Shown piece by piece: positions 7,528 to 16,498 of a stretch of 64,000 bases of DNA. The notes below the pieces were generated by a model. It made no database searches and was not told the origin of the DNA. It was given only the letters and a program-made list of their open reading frames with translations. Origin of the DNA: Apibacter muscae (GTDB lineage: Bacteria > Bacteroidota > Bacteroidia > Flavobacteriales > Weeksellaceae); NCBI RefSeq assembly GCF_007845635.1, contig NZ_SELG01000032.1:248001-312000 (forward strand). The letters run 5' to 3'. The stretch's first letter is position 1. Each line of letters opens with the position of its first letter. A program made the translations under genes and the position numbers.

Positions 7528-8370
7528 ATGAAAGACCATTTAGAAGTTTTAAACTATTCCGGTATATTTTTATCTTGCTTTAGTAATAATTACACTTCTT
7601 GTGTTCCTACCCTCAAAGACCATACTCTTATTTATTTATGCTCGGGTGAACATACCATTATTGAAAACAATAAAAAAATTATACTAAAACCTGGAGAATC
7701 TGCCTTTGTCAGAAAAAACCACCGTTTAACGATGTTCAAAAACTATGGAGAAAATGGGCAGTACAAAGGTATATCAATCACTTTTCAACGAAAGTTTTTA
7801 AGAGAGTTTTACAATGCTCAATGGAAACACCAAAAATTACAGGAAAGCATCACTCCCACCCATCAAAACATTTTCAAATTAAATAACACTCCTGATCTAA
7901 AAAGTTTATTTGAGTCTCTTACGCCATATTTTGATTCCGGCGTAGAACCAACGAAAGACCTAATTCAATTAAAATTACAGGAAGGCATTCATATACTTTT
8001 GAAAACAAACATGAACTTCTACCCCATTTTGTTTGATTTTACAGAACCTTGGAAAATTGATATTCTTGAATTTTTAAACGAAAACTATACTTACGATCTA
8101 TCGATCAGCGAAATAGCCTCCTATACCGGTCGTAGTTTAGCCACCTTTAAACGAGATTTTTCAAAAATTAGTCATTTACCTCCACAAAAATGGCTAATTA
8201 ATAAACGATTAGAGGCTGCCTATGAAACATTAAAGTCTAGTAAAATTATGGTTAACGATTTATACACCGAAGTCGGTTTTAAAAATTTATCACATTTTCA
8301 AACCGCTTTTAAAAAAAAATATGGGTTTACTCCGGCTAGTTTTCATAAATCCGGTTCTATGAAGGGATAG
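7528..8370 (+). CDS. AraC-family transcriptional regulator
   Basis: The product has 280 residues. Residues 1-150 form a cupin-like sensor domain (LKPGESAFVRKNH). The AraC double helix-turn-helix lies at about 180-278 (DLSISEIASYTGRSLATFKR; then DLYTEVGFKNLSHFQTAFKK and the terminal YGFTPASF). It is a single gene running toward the radical-SAM pair, which is on the other strand. It is of the ExsA-like type common in Bacteroidota; the ligand and targets are unknown. Confidence 0.9.
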   Translation: MKDHLEVLNYSGIFLSCFSNNYTSCVPTLKDHTLIYLCSGEHTIIENNKKIILKPGESAFVRKNHRLTMFKNYGENGQYKGISITFQRKFLREFYNAQWKHQKLQESITPTHQNIFKLNNTPDLKSLFESLTPYFDSGVEPTKDLIQLKLQEGIHILLKTNMNFYPILFDFTEPWKIDILEFLNENYTYDLSISEIASYTGRSLATFKRDFSKISHLPPQKWLINKRLEAAYETLKSSKIMVNDLYTEVGFKNLSHFQTAFKKKYGFTPASFHKSGSMKG

Positions 8371-8413
8371 TACTAGAAGGGGTATAAACCGTTTAAAATC
8401 TACCGAGAAAAAA

Positions 8414-9178
8414 TTAGTATTGCTTCTCTGTTAAGTATTTCCAGAAACATTTAGGCATTTGCTGCCGTTGAAGCTTAAGATTGATGCGTTCTTTGATGGT
8501 AAGAGCTTGAAAATATCCTTTCCATAATTTTTGAAAACGTTTTTCATCTTCAGCCATTTGGTGATCCTCTAACTTACCATTGATCCATTGAGGATCCTCA
8601 CTAAACGTAATTTCCTGAACGCTTTTCAAATCGTAATAAAACCCATATTTACGCTTGGTATCGTAAATTACCCACTGTTGATCTGCAAAACGATCTTTAA
8701 AATGATTAATAACTAAGGGCAAAGCATTGTGTGCGGGAGAAATGGGTGCAAAAAAAATGGAATCTGAGGCTTTTTGAAACCGTACAAATTGTTCTAAATG
8801 ATGCCTTTCTCGGGTCACTTTTTTAGCAATTTGCACAATTTCTAAAACATCTTTATCTCCAAAATTGGTTTCCATTCTTGTATAACTATTGATAGCTTTA
8901 TGTATGTAACGAAAAATAATTTCATCACTTCCTTCTATTTCAGACAACCATGCATGCATCAACATTCTACAAGCGCGCTTAGATATTTTTTTTTCTAAAG
9001 CCTTCCAAACTCTACCCGCTTTCTCTGTACTTGTAACAACGGTATACGTACGTTCCGTAAACAAGGGGGCAATATCTCCTTCCTGCATTAATTGATCCGG
9101 GAATTCTTTATGCTTGTAAGAAAAAAATATAGCCGTTAATAAACCTTCAAATGTTTTATCATAAAAATAAACCAACAT
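8414..9178 (-). CDS. TIGR03915-family DNA-metabolism protein
   Basis: The product has 254 residues. It starts with VYFYDKTFEGLLTAIF, contains TRERHHLEQFVRFQ at about 134-147 and ISPAHNALPLVINHFKDRF in the middle, and ends with FWKYLTEK; all are typical of the TIGR03915 (SAM-linked DNA metabolism) family. It follows the radical-SAM gene by 10 bases on the same strand. In most genomes these two are paired, sometimes with a uracil-DNA glycosylase; no glycosylase is present here. The biochemical role is not established for the family. Confidence 0.85.
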   Translation of the reverse strand: MLVYFYDKTFEGLLTAIFFSYKHKEFPDQLMQEGDIAPLFTERTYTVVTSTEKAGRVWKALEKKISKRACRMLMHAWLSEIEGSDEIIFRYIHKAINSYTRMETNFGDKDVLEIVQIAKKVTRERHHLEQFVRFQKASDSIFFAPISPAHNALPLVINHFKDRFADQQWVIYDTKRKYGFYYDLKSVQEITFSEDPQWINGKLEDHQMAEDEKRFQKLWKGYFQALTIKERINLKLQRQQMPKCFWKYLTEKQY

Positions 9179-9188
9179 ATTGTCTACT

Positions 9189-10451
9189 TTATACAGGAAA
9201 AATAATTGGCAATTGACCGCTTTTAAAAGTTTTCTTTTTTGGCTCCATTAAAATACTTTTTAATAATTTAGGAGTAGCTTCATGTATGGTGTAATTGGGT
9301 AGTTCATTACAAGTAATAAAATATTGTGCTTTCTTCATAACTATTCCCATCTTTCTAAGCTGTGTTGCTGTGATCTTACCATGCCTACGAGACATAACTA
9401 TTAAACGAGCAGACTTCACTCCTATCCCGGGTACACGCAAAATCATTCCATAATCTGCCCGATTAACATCTACAGGAAAAAATTCCGGATGACGCAAAGC
9501 CCAAGACAATTTAGGATCAACTTCTAAATCTAAGTCCGGGTAAGCATCATTAGCAATCTCTTCTGCCTTAAAACCATAAAACCTCAACAACCAATCGGCT
9601 TGATACAATCGGTTTTCCCTTACCAAAGGCGCTTGTTTAATGGAAGGTAAGCGCGCATCATAATGGTTAACCGGAATAAATCCTGAATAGTACACGCGCC
9701 TCATGGTGGGACGTTTATACAAAAGAGAAGAAATATGTAAAATATCCTTATCTTTTTCGTTCGTTGCGCCAACAATCATCTGTGTACTTTGCCCGGCAGG
9801 GACAAAACGTGGGGCTGAACGCAACCTCTTACGATCTTCAATATTCTCCAATACTCCTTGCTGAATATACTTCATGGGTTGAAAAACACTGGTATGATCT
9901 TTTTCAGGAGCTAGCAACTTTAAATTCTTCTCTGTGGGAATTTCTAAATTTACACTCATCCGATCTACATACAAACCTGCCTGATTTACTAGTTCCTGAC
10001 TGGCTCCAGGAATACTCTTCATATGTATATACCCGTTAAATCTATGGAGGGTACGCAAATCTTTAACTACTCTTAGCATACGTTCCATGGTATAATCCGC
10101 ATTCTTGATGATTCCGGAACTTAAAAATAAGCCTTCAATATAATTGCGGCGATAAAACTCAATGGTAAGTTCTACCAATTCTTTTACACTAAAAGAGGCT
10201 CTTTGAATATCATTGGTTCTACGATTGATGCAATAAGCACAATCAAAAATACATACATTGGTTAGTAAAATTTTTAATAAGGATACACATCTTCCATCTT
10301 CGGTATAACTATGACAAATACCCATTCCCCCAGCCGTATTGCCTAAACCTCTCGATTTATTATTTCTAGCAACTCCACTGGATGAGCAAGACACGTCATA
10401 CTTTGCAGATTCTGCCAAAATTTTTAATTTATCATAAACTACATCTTTCAT
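9189..10451 (-). CDS. Putative DNA modification/repair radical SAM protein (TIGR03916)
   Basis: The product has 420 residues. The radical-SAM cluster motif CxxxCxxC is at Cys67, Cys71 and Cys74 (CIFDCAYC), followed by the SAM-barrel segments LFLSSGI and GYIHMKSIPGA. Extra cysteines lie at 22, 46 and 55. A helix-hairpin-helix DNA-binding motif is near residue 345 (LRVPGIGVKSARLIV). This combination defines TIGR03916, predicted to act on DNA. It is first in a two-gene operon with the TIGR03915 gene. The upstream gap 10452-10726 is AT-rich with no obvious signal. Confidence 0.88.
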   Translation of the reverse strand: MKDVVYDKLKILAESAKYDVSCSSSGVARNNKSRGLGNTAGGMGICHSYTEDGRCVSLLKILLTNVCIFDCAYCINRRTNDIQRASFSVKELVELTIEFYRRNYIEGLFLSSGIIKNADYTMERMLRVVKDLRTLHRFNGYIHMKSIPGASQELVNQAGLYVDRMSVNLEIPTEKNLKLLAPEKDHTSVFQPMKYIQQGVLENIEDRKRLRSAPRFVPAGQSTQMIVGATNEKDKDILHISSLLYKRPTMRRVYYSGFIPVNHYDARLPSIKQAPLVRENRLYQADWLLRFYGFKAEEIANDAYPDLDLEVDPKLSWALRHPEFFPVDVNRADYGMILRVPGIGVKSARLIVMSRRHGKITATQLRKMGIVMKKAQYFITCNELPNYTIHEATPKLLKSILMEPKKKTFKSGQLPIIFPV

Positions 10452-10726
10452 ACTATGTATTAAAATATGGGATTTAAAAATTAATCTATAATCTGAAAAA
10501 TATTATATAAAAAAATATTTTTTTATAAGACTTTGATTAATGTATTATTTTCATTCTTAGGTATTTAATTCAAAAAACATACTAAACTTGTCTTATAGAA
10601 TAATTTATACCATAAAAATTTTTGTATCTATAAAAAAGGAATTATACGTATGTACAATCTATAGGCTAAACATTATTTGAAGCTCTTATTTTTAAACTTT
10701 TACCATTTACATTTCTTTGCCATTAA

Positions 10727-11041
10727 CTAAAATGCTTTCCTTGGTTGAGTTTGTAAATTTCGGACAATATACCCTGGAACTATTTCAATATCCACTTCCC
10801 CAATTAACAAACCCACATTCATTCCTTCTTCTGCTGTACTTGGTCTTGTTCGGCTAAAGCCAATATCCAACCCTTTAATTGTTATCGATTTAGAAATTAT
10901 ATTTCCAAAAGAATCTATAAGATAAAGAGTATCTTCAATACTCACATTACCCTTACCAATTCTACCTGTTAAAATAGTTCCTCGCCCCGGAACATTAAAC
11001 ACTTCAGTAATAATCATAAAAAAGTTATCCACTCTATCCAT
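10727..11041 (-). CDS. Stand-alone EF-Tu domain-2-like protein
   Basis: The 104 residues are read from ATG 11041; an upstream in-frame TTG at 11056 would add five residues. The protein matches the beta-barrel domain 2 of translational GTPases: FMIITEVFNVPGRGTILTGR, a central GLDIGFSRTRP segment, then AEEGMNVGLLIG and an IVPGYIV end, which in EF-Tu bind the aminoacyl end of tRNA. There is no GTP-binding domain. It stands alone between divergent units. It may be a decayed or repurposed EF-Tu fragment; its function is unknown. Confidence 0.75.
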   Translation of the reverse strand: MDRVDNFFMIITEVFNVPGRGTILTGRIGKGNVSIEDTLYLIDSFGNIISKSITIKGLDIGFSRTRPSTAEEGMNVGLLIGEVDIEIVPGYIVRNLQTQPRKAF

Positions 11042-11180
11042 AAATTTTAACTGCAAATTTAAACTATTGGAAGTTCATTAGAGTCCCCTTAAGCTTCTCA
11101 ACAAATTTTTTTGAGCTTTAAAACAAAATTTTAAACTTTTTTCTGTTCTACTTTTGTCTAGTAAAATTTTAAGAAAATCT

Positions 11181-12236
11181 ATGAGACTTTTAACCCTTGT
11201 ATTAGCTTCCATTCTTTTATCATTCGGATATATTCAGGCTCAAAATAAAAACAATAAAAATCTAAATTTTAAAAACATGATAAATTCAGATTCATACACC
11301 TTTAAACTAAGCGATAAGGTAACACGCGAAAAAGTAACATTTAAAAATAGATACGGCATAGAACTAATGGGAGATCTTTACATCCCTAAAAATCACAGTG
11401 GAGAAATGGCAGCCATAGCAATTTCCGGACCTTTTGGTGCAGTAAAAGAACAATCCTCAGGCTTATATGCCAACCAAATGGCTGAACGCGGATTTATAAC
11501 CCTTGCCTTCGACCCTTCATACACAGGAGAAAGTAGTGGAGAACCACGTCGCATATCATCCCCCGATATCAACACCGAAGACTTTAGTGCTACCGTAGAC
11601 TATTTAGGACTGCTCAGAGACGTAGATCGTCAGCGAATAGGTATCATCGGTATTTGCGGATTTGGTGGATTCGCCCTTAATGCCGCTGCCATAGATAAAC
11701 GCATCAAAGCTGTTGCTACTGCCAGTATGTATGATATGTCAAGAGTAAACGCCAAAGGATACAATGACTCAATGACTAAAGAAGAACGCACACAACTATT
11801 GGAGCAAATGAGCCAACAACGCTGGATCGATGCAGCCAATGAAACTTTGACTTTCAAAGAAACAGGACTGCCTGACTCGCTTAAAGGTGATGAACCTCTG
11901 TTTGTCAAAGAATATTTCGACTATTATAAAACACCCAGAGGCTATCATCCACGCTCCATCAACTCAACCGGATCGTGGTCGTTTACCAATCCAGCGACCA
12001 TGATGAATATGCCGATAATGACCTACATCAACGAGATTTCGCCACGTCCTATTCTACTTATTGCAGGTGAAAAGGCTCACTCTCGTTACTTTAGCGAAGA
12101 TGCTTACAAAGCCGCAGCTGAACCTAAAGAATTGGTACTTATACCCAACGGAGTACACGTAGACTTATATGATCGTGTAGATATAATTCCCTTTGATAAA
12201 CTAGATGCCTTTTTCACAAACAGTTTAAAGAAATAA
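11181..12236 (+). CDS. Exported alpha/beta hydrolase (YcjY-like)
   Basis: The preferred start is ATG 11181, which gives 351 residues with a signal peptide (MRLLTLVLASILLSFGYIQA). An in-frame TTG at 11154 is less likely. The hydrolase core has the nucleophile elbow GICGFGG, with Cys in the usual Ser position, near residue 166. The C-terminal part carries SPRPILLIAGEKAHS (acid/base region) and the His of GVHVDLYDRVD. Substrate unknown. It is first in a tight three-gene cluster (7 and 6 bases between genes) with base composition richer in G+C than its neighbours, suggesting transfer. Confidence 0.85.
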   Translation: MRLLTLVLASILLSFGYIQAQNKNNKNLNFKNMINSDSYTFKLSDKVTREKVTFKNRYGIELMGDLYIPKNHSGEMAAIAISGPFGAVKEQSSGLYANQMAERGFITLAFDPSYTGESSGEPRRISSPDINTEDFSATVDYLGLLRDVDRQRIGIIGICGFGGFALNAAAIDKRIKAVATASMYDMSRVNAKGYNDSMTKEERTQLLEQMSQQRWIDAANETLTFKETGLPDSLKGDEPLFVKEYFDYYKTPRGYHPRSINSTGSWSFTNPATMMNMPIMTYINEISPRPILLIAGEKAHSRYFSEDAYKAAAEPKELVLIPNGVHVDLYDRVDIIPFDKLDAFFTNSLKK

Positions 12237-12242
12237 TACACC

Positions 12243-12803
12243 ATGAATATATTGGATCGAATGAAAAGAGGGGATCTGATCTTAGAATCAGACCCGGAAT
12301 ACCATCAACTCCTTGAGGCTTTACATAGAGGAATGCGCATTACAGGAGAGCTCAATGCAAGCTATCATACTCCGGATCAAACGCGCGCTATTATAAGTGA
12401 ACTTACCGGGCAAGAGCTACACGAATCTACTTGGATAGTTCCACCCTTCCGTACCGATTTCGGACAGTTTATCCGCTTAGGAAAAAAAGTATTTATCAAC
12501 AGTGGGTGTATGTTTATGGACCGTGGAGGAATTACGCTTGAAGATGGAGTTTTCATCGGTCCGAACGTGAGCCTAATTACCGAAAATCATGCCGAAGAAC
12601 CCCATCTTCGTCATAACGTATATACTAAGCCTATTTACATCAAGCAAAACGCTTGGGTAGGTGCAGGAGCCATAATATTACCGGGTATAACCATTGGAGA
12701 GAATGCCATTGTATCGGCAGGATCTATTGTAACCAAAAATGTTGCCGATAATACCATCGTCGCCGGCAATCCAGCAAAACCGATCAGGAAGATAAAAAAA
12801 TAA
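12243..12803 (+). CDS. Sugar/maltose O-acetyltransferase family (hexapeptide repeat)
   Basis: The 186-aa protein has the LacA/Maa architecture: a helical N-terminal cap (about 1-55), then a left-handed beta-helix of hexapeptide repeats (ITLEDGVFIGPNVSLITENH to NAIVSAGSIVTKNV). The catalytic-type His is in ENHAEEPHLRHN. The C-terminus is NPAKPIRKI, as is usual for the family. It would transfer acetyl from acetyl-CoA to a sugar or similar acceptor in the cytoplasm. It is the second gene of the acquired-looking cluster. Confidence 0.9.
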   Translation: MNILDRMKRGDLILESDPEYHQLLEALHRGMRITGELNASYHTPDQTRAIISELTGQELHESTWIVPPFRTDFGQFIRLGKKVFINSGCMFMDRGGITLEDGVFIGPNVSLITENHAEEPHLRHNVYTKPIYIKQNAWVGAGAIILPGITIGENAIVSAGSIVTKNVADNTIVAGNPAKPIRKIKK

Positions 12804-12808
12804 AATGG

Positions 12809-13261
12809 ATGAAAATTTTATTCTTAATAGTATGCCTGCTTCTTACAACAGCCTTATCCGCTTGTAGAAAAGACAATCACCTAAATGCTTCAATACAAAT
12901 GGATAATAGGAATCAACAAGAAATAAAACTAATCATCGGTACAACAACCTTTAATCTTACTTTAGAAAACAATCATACATCCAACGCTTTCGTATCGCAA
13001 TTACCTTTAACAATTGAAATGAACGATCTAAATGAAAACGAGAAGTATGGTAATCTGTCGGAAAATCTTCCCACAAATCCATCAAGAGTAAATACCATAC
13101 ACAAAGGGGATGTTATGTTATTTGGATCGAATACTCTGGTAATCTTTTACAAAAGCTTTAATACATCCTATGACTATACACTCATAGGAAAAATTACCCA
13201 TCCTTATGATTTAGAAAAAGTCTTTGGAAAAGGAAAAGTAAGGGTAAAATTTATTCAATAA
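12809..13261 (+). CDS. Cyclophilin-like lipoprotein
   Basis: The 150-residue product has a lipoprotein signal peptide with the lipobox Cys at 19 (LSAC). The rest matches the cyclophilin-like fold family: LPLTIEMNDLNENEKYGNL, then GDVMLFGSNTLVIFYKSFNT and a YTLIGKI strand. These proteins often sit beside hydrolases, reductases and acetyltransferases in Bacteroidota, and that is the case here. It is the last gene of the three-gene cluster. Ligand and enzymatic activity are unknown. Confidence 0.82.
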   Translation: MKILFLIVCLLLTTALSACRKDNHLNASIQMDNRNQQEIKLIIGTTTFNLTLENNHTSNAFVSQLPLTIEMNDLNENEKYGNLSENLPTNPSRVNTIHKGDVMLFGSNTLVIFYKSFNTSYDYTLIGKITHPYDLEKVFGKGKVRVKFIQ

Positions 13262-13338
13262 AAAAAGTTTGTAAAACTTGTGATTTACTTTTATGAGCAA
13301 CATACGAATTAAAAACTCAAATATTTATTTTTCTTCTG

Positions 13339-13346
13339 TATTTTTG
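13339..13346 (+). promoter_or_regulatory. -7 box upstream of gltX
   Basis: TATTTTTG matches the Bacteroidota TAnnTTTG element exactly. No clear -33 TTG is seen at the expected spacing. Confidence 0.45.
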
Positions 13347-13372
13347 TATTTAAATCTATTTAAAAGAATACA

Positions 13373-14887
13373 ATGTCAGAAGTTCGGGTACGTTTTGCTC
13401 CAAGCCCTACCGGCTACCTTCATATAGGGGGAGTTAGAACAGCACTTTATAATTATTTATTTGCTAAGAAAAATAAGGGTAAGTTTATTCTTCGTATTGA
13501 AGATACAGACCAAAATCGATTTGTAGAAGGTGCTGAACCATATATAAATGAAAGTTTAAAATGGTGTGGAATAGAGGTTGATGAAAGTGTTGAGAAAGGC
13601 GGTGCATTTGGACCTTACAAACAATCTGAAAGAAAAGAAATTTACGATCAGTACATCAAACAAATTTTGTCTACAGACTACGCTTATATTGCTTTTGATA
13701 CACAAGAAGAATTAGAACAATTGCGCGCAGAACATGAAGCGAAAGGAAAGGTTTTTTCCTATAATTTTGAAATCAGAAATCAATTAAACAATAGTTTAAC
13801 CTTAAGCGATGTAGAGGTTCAAAAGAAAATTGAAGAAGGTATTCCTTACGTTGTAAGATTTAAAACACCTCCATACAGAACTTTGGTTTTAAGTGATATG
13901 ATACGTGGAAAGTTTACTATTGAAACAAATACTTTGGATGACAAAGTCCTAGTAAAGGCAGATGGTATACCTACTTATCATTTAGCCAATATTATTGATG
14001 ATTATACCATGAAAATCTCTCATGTGATTCGTGGAGAAGAATGGTTACCCTCTTTACCTTTACATATACTTCTTTATGAAGCTTTTGGATGGAATCCTCC
14101 ACAGTTTGCCCATCTTCCATTGATTTTAAAGCCAGAAGGTAAGGGTAAGTTAAGCAAAAGAGACGGGGATAAGTTTGGATTTCCCGTTTTTCCACTTGCT
14201 TGGAAAGACCAGAAAGAAGGAACCTCTTCCATAGGATATAAAGAAGAAGGCTACTTACCTCAAGCTTTTACCAATATGCTAGCTTTGTTGGGTTGGTCTC
14301 CCGCAGATAATAAAGAAATATTGTCTTTGGATGAGATGATCCAAGAATTTGACTTGGAAAAAGTACATAAATCCGGAGCACGTTTTAGTAAGGAAAAGGC
14401 TGTATGGTTTAACCATGAATATATTTTAAAAAGCCCGGCACAAAATCTTTTACCTTTATTTGAAGAAGTTTTAAAAGAAAACGGAGTTACACCTAATCCT
14501 ACTTTTGACACAAAGATTATAGCTTTATTGAAAGAAAGGGTTAATTTTGTAAAAGAAATATGGAAGGAAGGTTCCTTTTTCTGGAATGAGCCCAAGGAAT
14601 ACAACGAAAAAAATTATAAAAAAGTAGTAAAAGAAGATACTGATTCTATTCTTTCTCAAATACTAGAACTATTAGAAGGAATTAACTTTAATGAAAAAGA
14701 AATACATGATTGTATTCATAACTTTGTAGAAAAATCCGAATTGGGATTCGGAAAAGTAATGCAACCTATTCGTTTAGCTCTTGTAGGTGCATTAAGCGGT
14801 CCGGATATACCTGTGATTATGGAAATTTTGGGTAAAGAAGAAAGCTTACAAAGAATTCAAAAATTTATTAATGAAATAAAAAATTAA
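13373..14887 (+). CDS. gltX: Glutamyl-tRNA synthetase
   Basis: The enzyme (504 residues) charges tRNA-Glu with glutamate. The class I signature HIGG is at residues 17-20 (PSPTGYLHIGG) and the KLSKRDG loop is near 257-263. The remaining length fits the anticodon-binding domain. A TATTTTTG (-7) box at 13339-13346 supports a promoter 27 bases upstream of the start. rpiB follows after 2 bases, so the two are probably co-transcribed. Whether the enzyme is discriminating cannot be decided here. Confidence 0.97.
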   Translation: MSEVRVRFAPSPTGYLHIGGVRTALYNYLFAKKNKGKFILRIEDTDQNRFVEGAEPYINESLKWCGIEVDESVEKGGAFGPYKQSERKEIYDQYIKQILSTDYAYIAFDTQEELEQLRAEHEAKGKVFSYNFEIRNQLNNSLTLSDVEVQKKIEEGIPYVVRFKTPPYRTLVLSDMIRGKFTIETNTLDDKVLVKADGIPTYHLANIIDDYTMKISHVIRGEEWLPSLPLHILLYEAFGWNPPQFAHLPLILKPEGKGKLSKRDGDKFGFPVFPLAWKDQKEGTSSIGYKEEGYLPQAFTNMLALLGWSPADNKEILSLDEMIQEFDLEKVHKSGARFSKEKAVWFNHEYILKSPAQNLLPLFEEVLKENGVTPNPTFDTKIIALLKERVNFVKEIWKEGSFFWNEPKEYNEKNYKKVVKEDTDSILSQILELLEGINFNEKEIHDCIHNFVEKSELGFGKVMQPIRLALVGALSGPDIPVIMEILGKEESLQRIQKFINEIKN

Positions 14888-14889
14888 AT

Positions 14890-15321
14890 ATGAAAATAGC
14901 CGTAGCAGCAGATCATGCAGGGTTTGAATATAAAAATCATATTTTTAAATATCTTACCGACCGAGGTTTTCAAGTTCATGATTTTGGTACTTATTCCCAA
15001 GATAGCGTTGATTACCCTGATTTTGTTCATCCTCTGGCAACTGCCATCGAAAACAAAGAATTTGATTTTGGATTTTTATTTTGCGGAAGCGGTGAAGGGG
15101 TTTCTATTACAGCAAATAAACATGCAGGAATACGTTGTGCACTATGCTGGCAAAATGACATAGCTAAACTCAGTCGACAACACAACAATGCCAATGTTAT
15201 GGCAATACCTACAAGGTTTATTGCTAAAGAACTAGCACAAGAATTGGTAGATACTTTTTTAAGCACCCAATTTGAAGGCGGAAGACACGAAACAAGAGTT
15301 GAGAAAATCTCAAAATGGTGA
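14890..15321 (+). CDS. rpiB: Ribose 5-phosphate isomerase B
   Basis: The 143-residue protein belongs to the RpiB/LacAB family, which interconverts ribose 5-phosphate and ribulose 5-phosphate in the pentose phosphate pathway. It begins with AVAADHAGFEYKN, carries the active-site segment FCGSGEGVSITANKHAGIR with the catalytic Cys, and has RQHNNANVMAIPTRFI. It starts 2 bases after gltX. Confidence 0.95.
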   Translation: MKIAVAADHAGFEYKNHIFKYLTDRGFQVHDFGTYSQDSVDYPDFVHPLATAIENKEFDFGFLFCGSGEGVSITANKHAGIRCALCWQNDIAKLSRQHNNANVMAIPTRFIAKELAQELVDTFLSTQFEGGRHETRVEKISKW

Positions 15322-15386
15322 ACCCAATTTTATATTGGAACAAAATTTGTGAATTAATATTAAAAATAAATACGTATTACTAAAAA

Positions 15387-16124
15387 ATGGAAAACAACGA
15401 ATACAGAAATACTGCTGAAAATTACACTTTAAAACAAACAGTGGCATCACAACAAGCTACTTTTATTGCTAAAGTTTATATGTGGATGAGTTTAGCCTTG
15501 GCTATAACTGGTTTAGCCGCTTATTATACGGCTACTTCAGAGCCTTTACTTAATTTAATGTTTAAGCCCATTACAGGCGCACCAACTTTTCTTTTTTATG
15601 CATTGATTATCGGAGAGCTTGCATTAGTTTTTTGGTTAAGCGCAGCTATCAATAAAATGACACTAAGTCTAGCTACCGCAGTATTTTTATTCTACTCGCT
15701 AGTGAATGGGATGACTTTGTCCATGATATTCATTGCTTATACCATGAGCTCTATCGCTACCACCTTTTTTATTACAGCTGGAACCTTTGCGATTATGAGT
15801 GCCTATGGATATTTTACGAAAACAGATCTTACCAAAATGGGTAAAATATTATTTATGGCTTTAATTGGAATCGTTTTAGCAACTATTGTCAATATTTTTC
15901 TACACAATGGTACTTTAAATCTTATCATATCTATAGTTGGAGTTTTAGTTTTTGTAGGACTAATTGCTTATGACACTCAAAAAATAAAAGAAATTGGAGC
16001 TACCATCGGAGAAAATGGCACTGAAAATTATTCGAAAGGAGCTATTATGGGCGCTTTGTCTTTATATTTAGATTTTATAAATCTATTCCTATTTTTATTA
16101 AGATTTTTAGGAGATAGAAGATAA
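15387..16124 (+). CDS. Bax inhibitor-1/YccA family membrane protein
   Basis: The 245-aa product has about seven membrane segments after a short polar N-terminus, beginning at VYMWMSLALAITGLAAYY. The family signature near the end, GLIAYDTQKIKE followed by LYLDFINLFLFLLR, is intact. Members are proton- or calcium-leak-type membrane proteins or FtsH modulators; the role here is unknown. A strong terminator follows at once. Confidence 0.92.
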   Translation: MENNEYRNTAENYTLKQTVASQQATFIAKVYMWMSLALAITGLAAYYTATSEPLLNLMFKPITGAPTFLFYALIIGELALVFWLSAAINKMTLSLATAVFLFYSLVNGMTLSMIFIAYTMSSIATTFFITAGTFAIMSAYGYFTKTDLTKMGKILFMALIGIVLATIVNIFLHNGTLNLIISIVGVLVFVGLIAYDTQKIKEIGATIGENGTENYSKGAIMGALSLYLDFINLFLFLLRFLGDRR

Positions 16125-16142
16125 TTTTCCTTCATAAATAAT

Positions 16143-16172
16143 AAAAAAGCCCTAATTAATTAGGGCTTTTTT
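16143..16172. terminator. Terminator after the Bax inhibitor-like gene
   Basis: Stem GCCCTAA (16149-16155) / TTAGGGC (16160-16166) with a TTAA loop and flanking A6/T6. The rest of the gap to 16498 is AT-rich and includes the palindrome TCAAATATTTGA near 16255, with no gene. Confidence 0.88.
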
Positions 16173-16465
16173 ATTACTGAAATTATTCTTAAGAATTCTT
16201 ATCTTTCAATATCTGATTATTAATAGTTACTAAAATATTTGAAATATAAGTATCAAATATTTGAATATCTATCCCTTATAATTTTGAATTAAATATTTAA
16301 ATAATTATACCTCCTATCTAAAATTACGATTTTCATCTATTTAAATATTTAATCAAATAATTTATTTTCAGAATATACTTCATCACCAATTATCATCAAG
16401 ATTTAGGACTTTGAAAAGTTTAGTGTAATAATTATTATTCTTATCATTAAACCGACTTAAATTAT

Positions 16466-16473
16466 TATTTTTG
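16466..16473 (+). promoter_or_regulatory. -7 box upstream of ftsK
   Basis: TATTTTTG matches TAnnTTTG and lies 25 bases before the ftsK start. Confidence 0.45.
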
Positions 16474-16498
16474 TAGCTTAATTAATTTATAATTAATA

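Noticed and set aside
14915-15163. Overlapping 82-codon frame inside rpiB
   Set aside because: It is a shadow frame of a well-identified gene with no independent support.
16200-16300. Short A/T palindromes (for example TCAAATATTTGA) as an operator
   Set aside because: In such AT-rich DNA these arise easily, and they are not positioned at a visible promoter.
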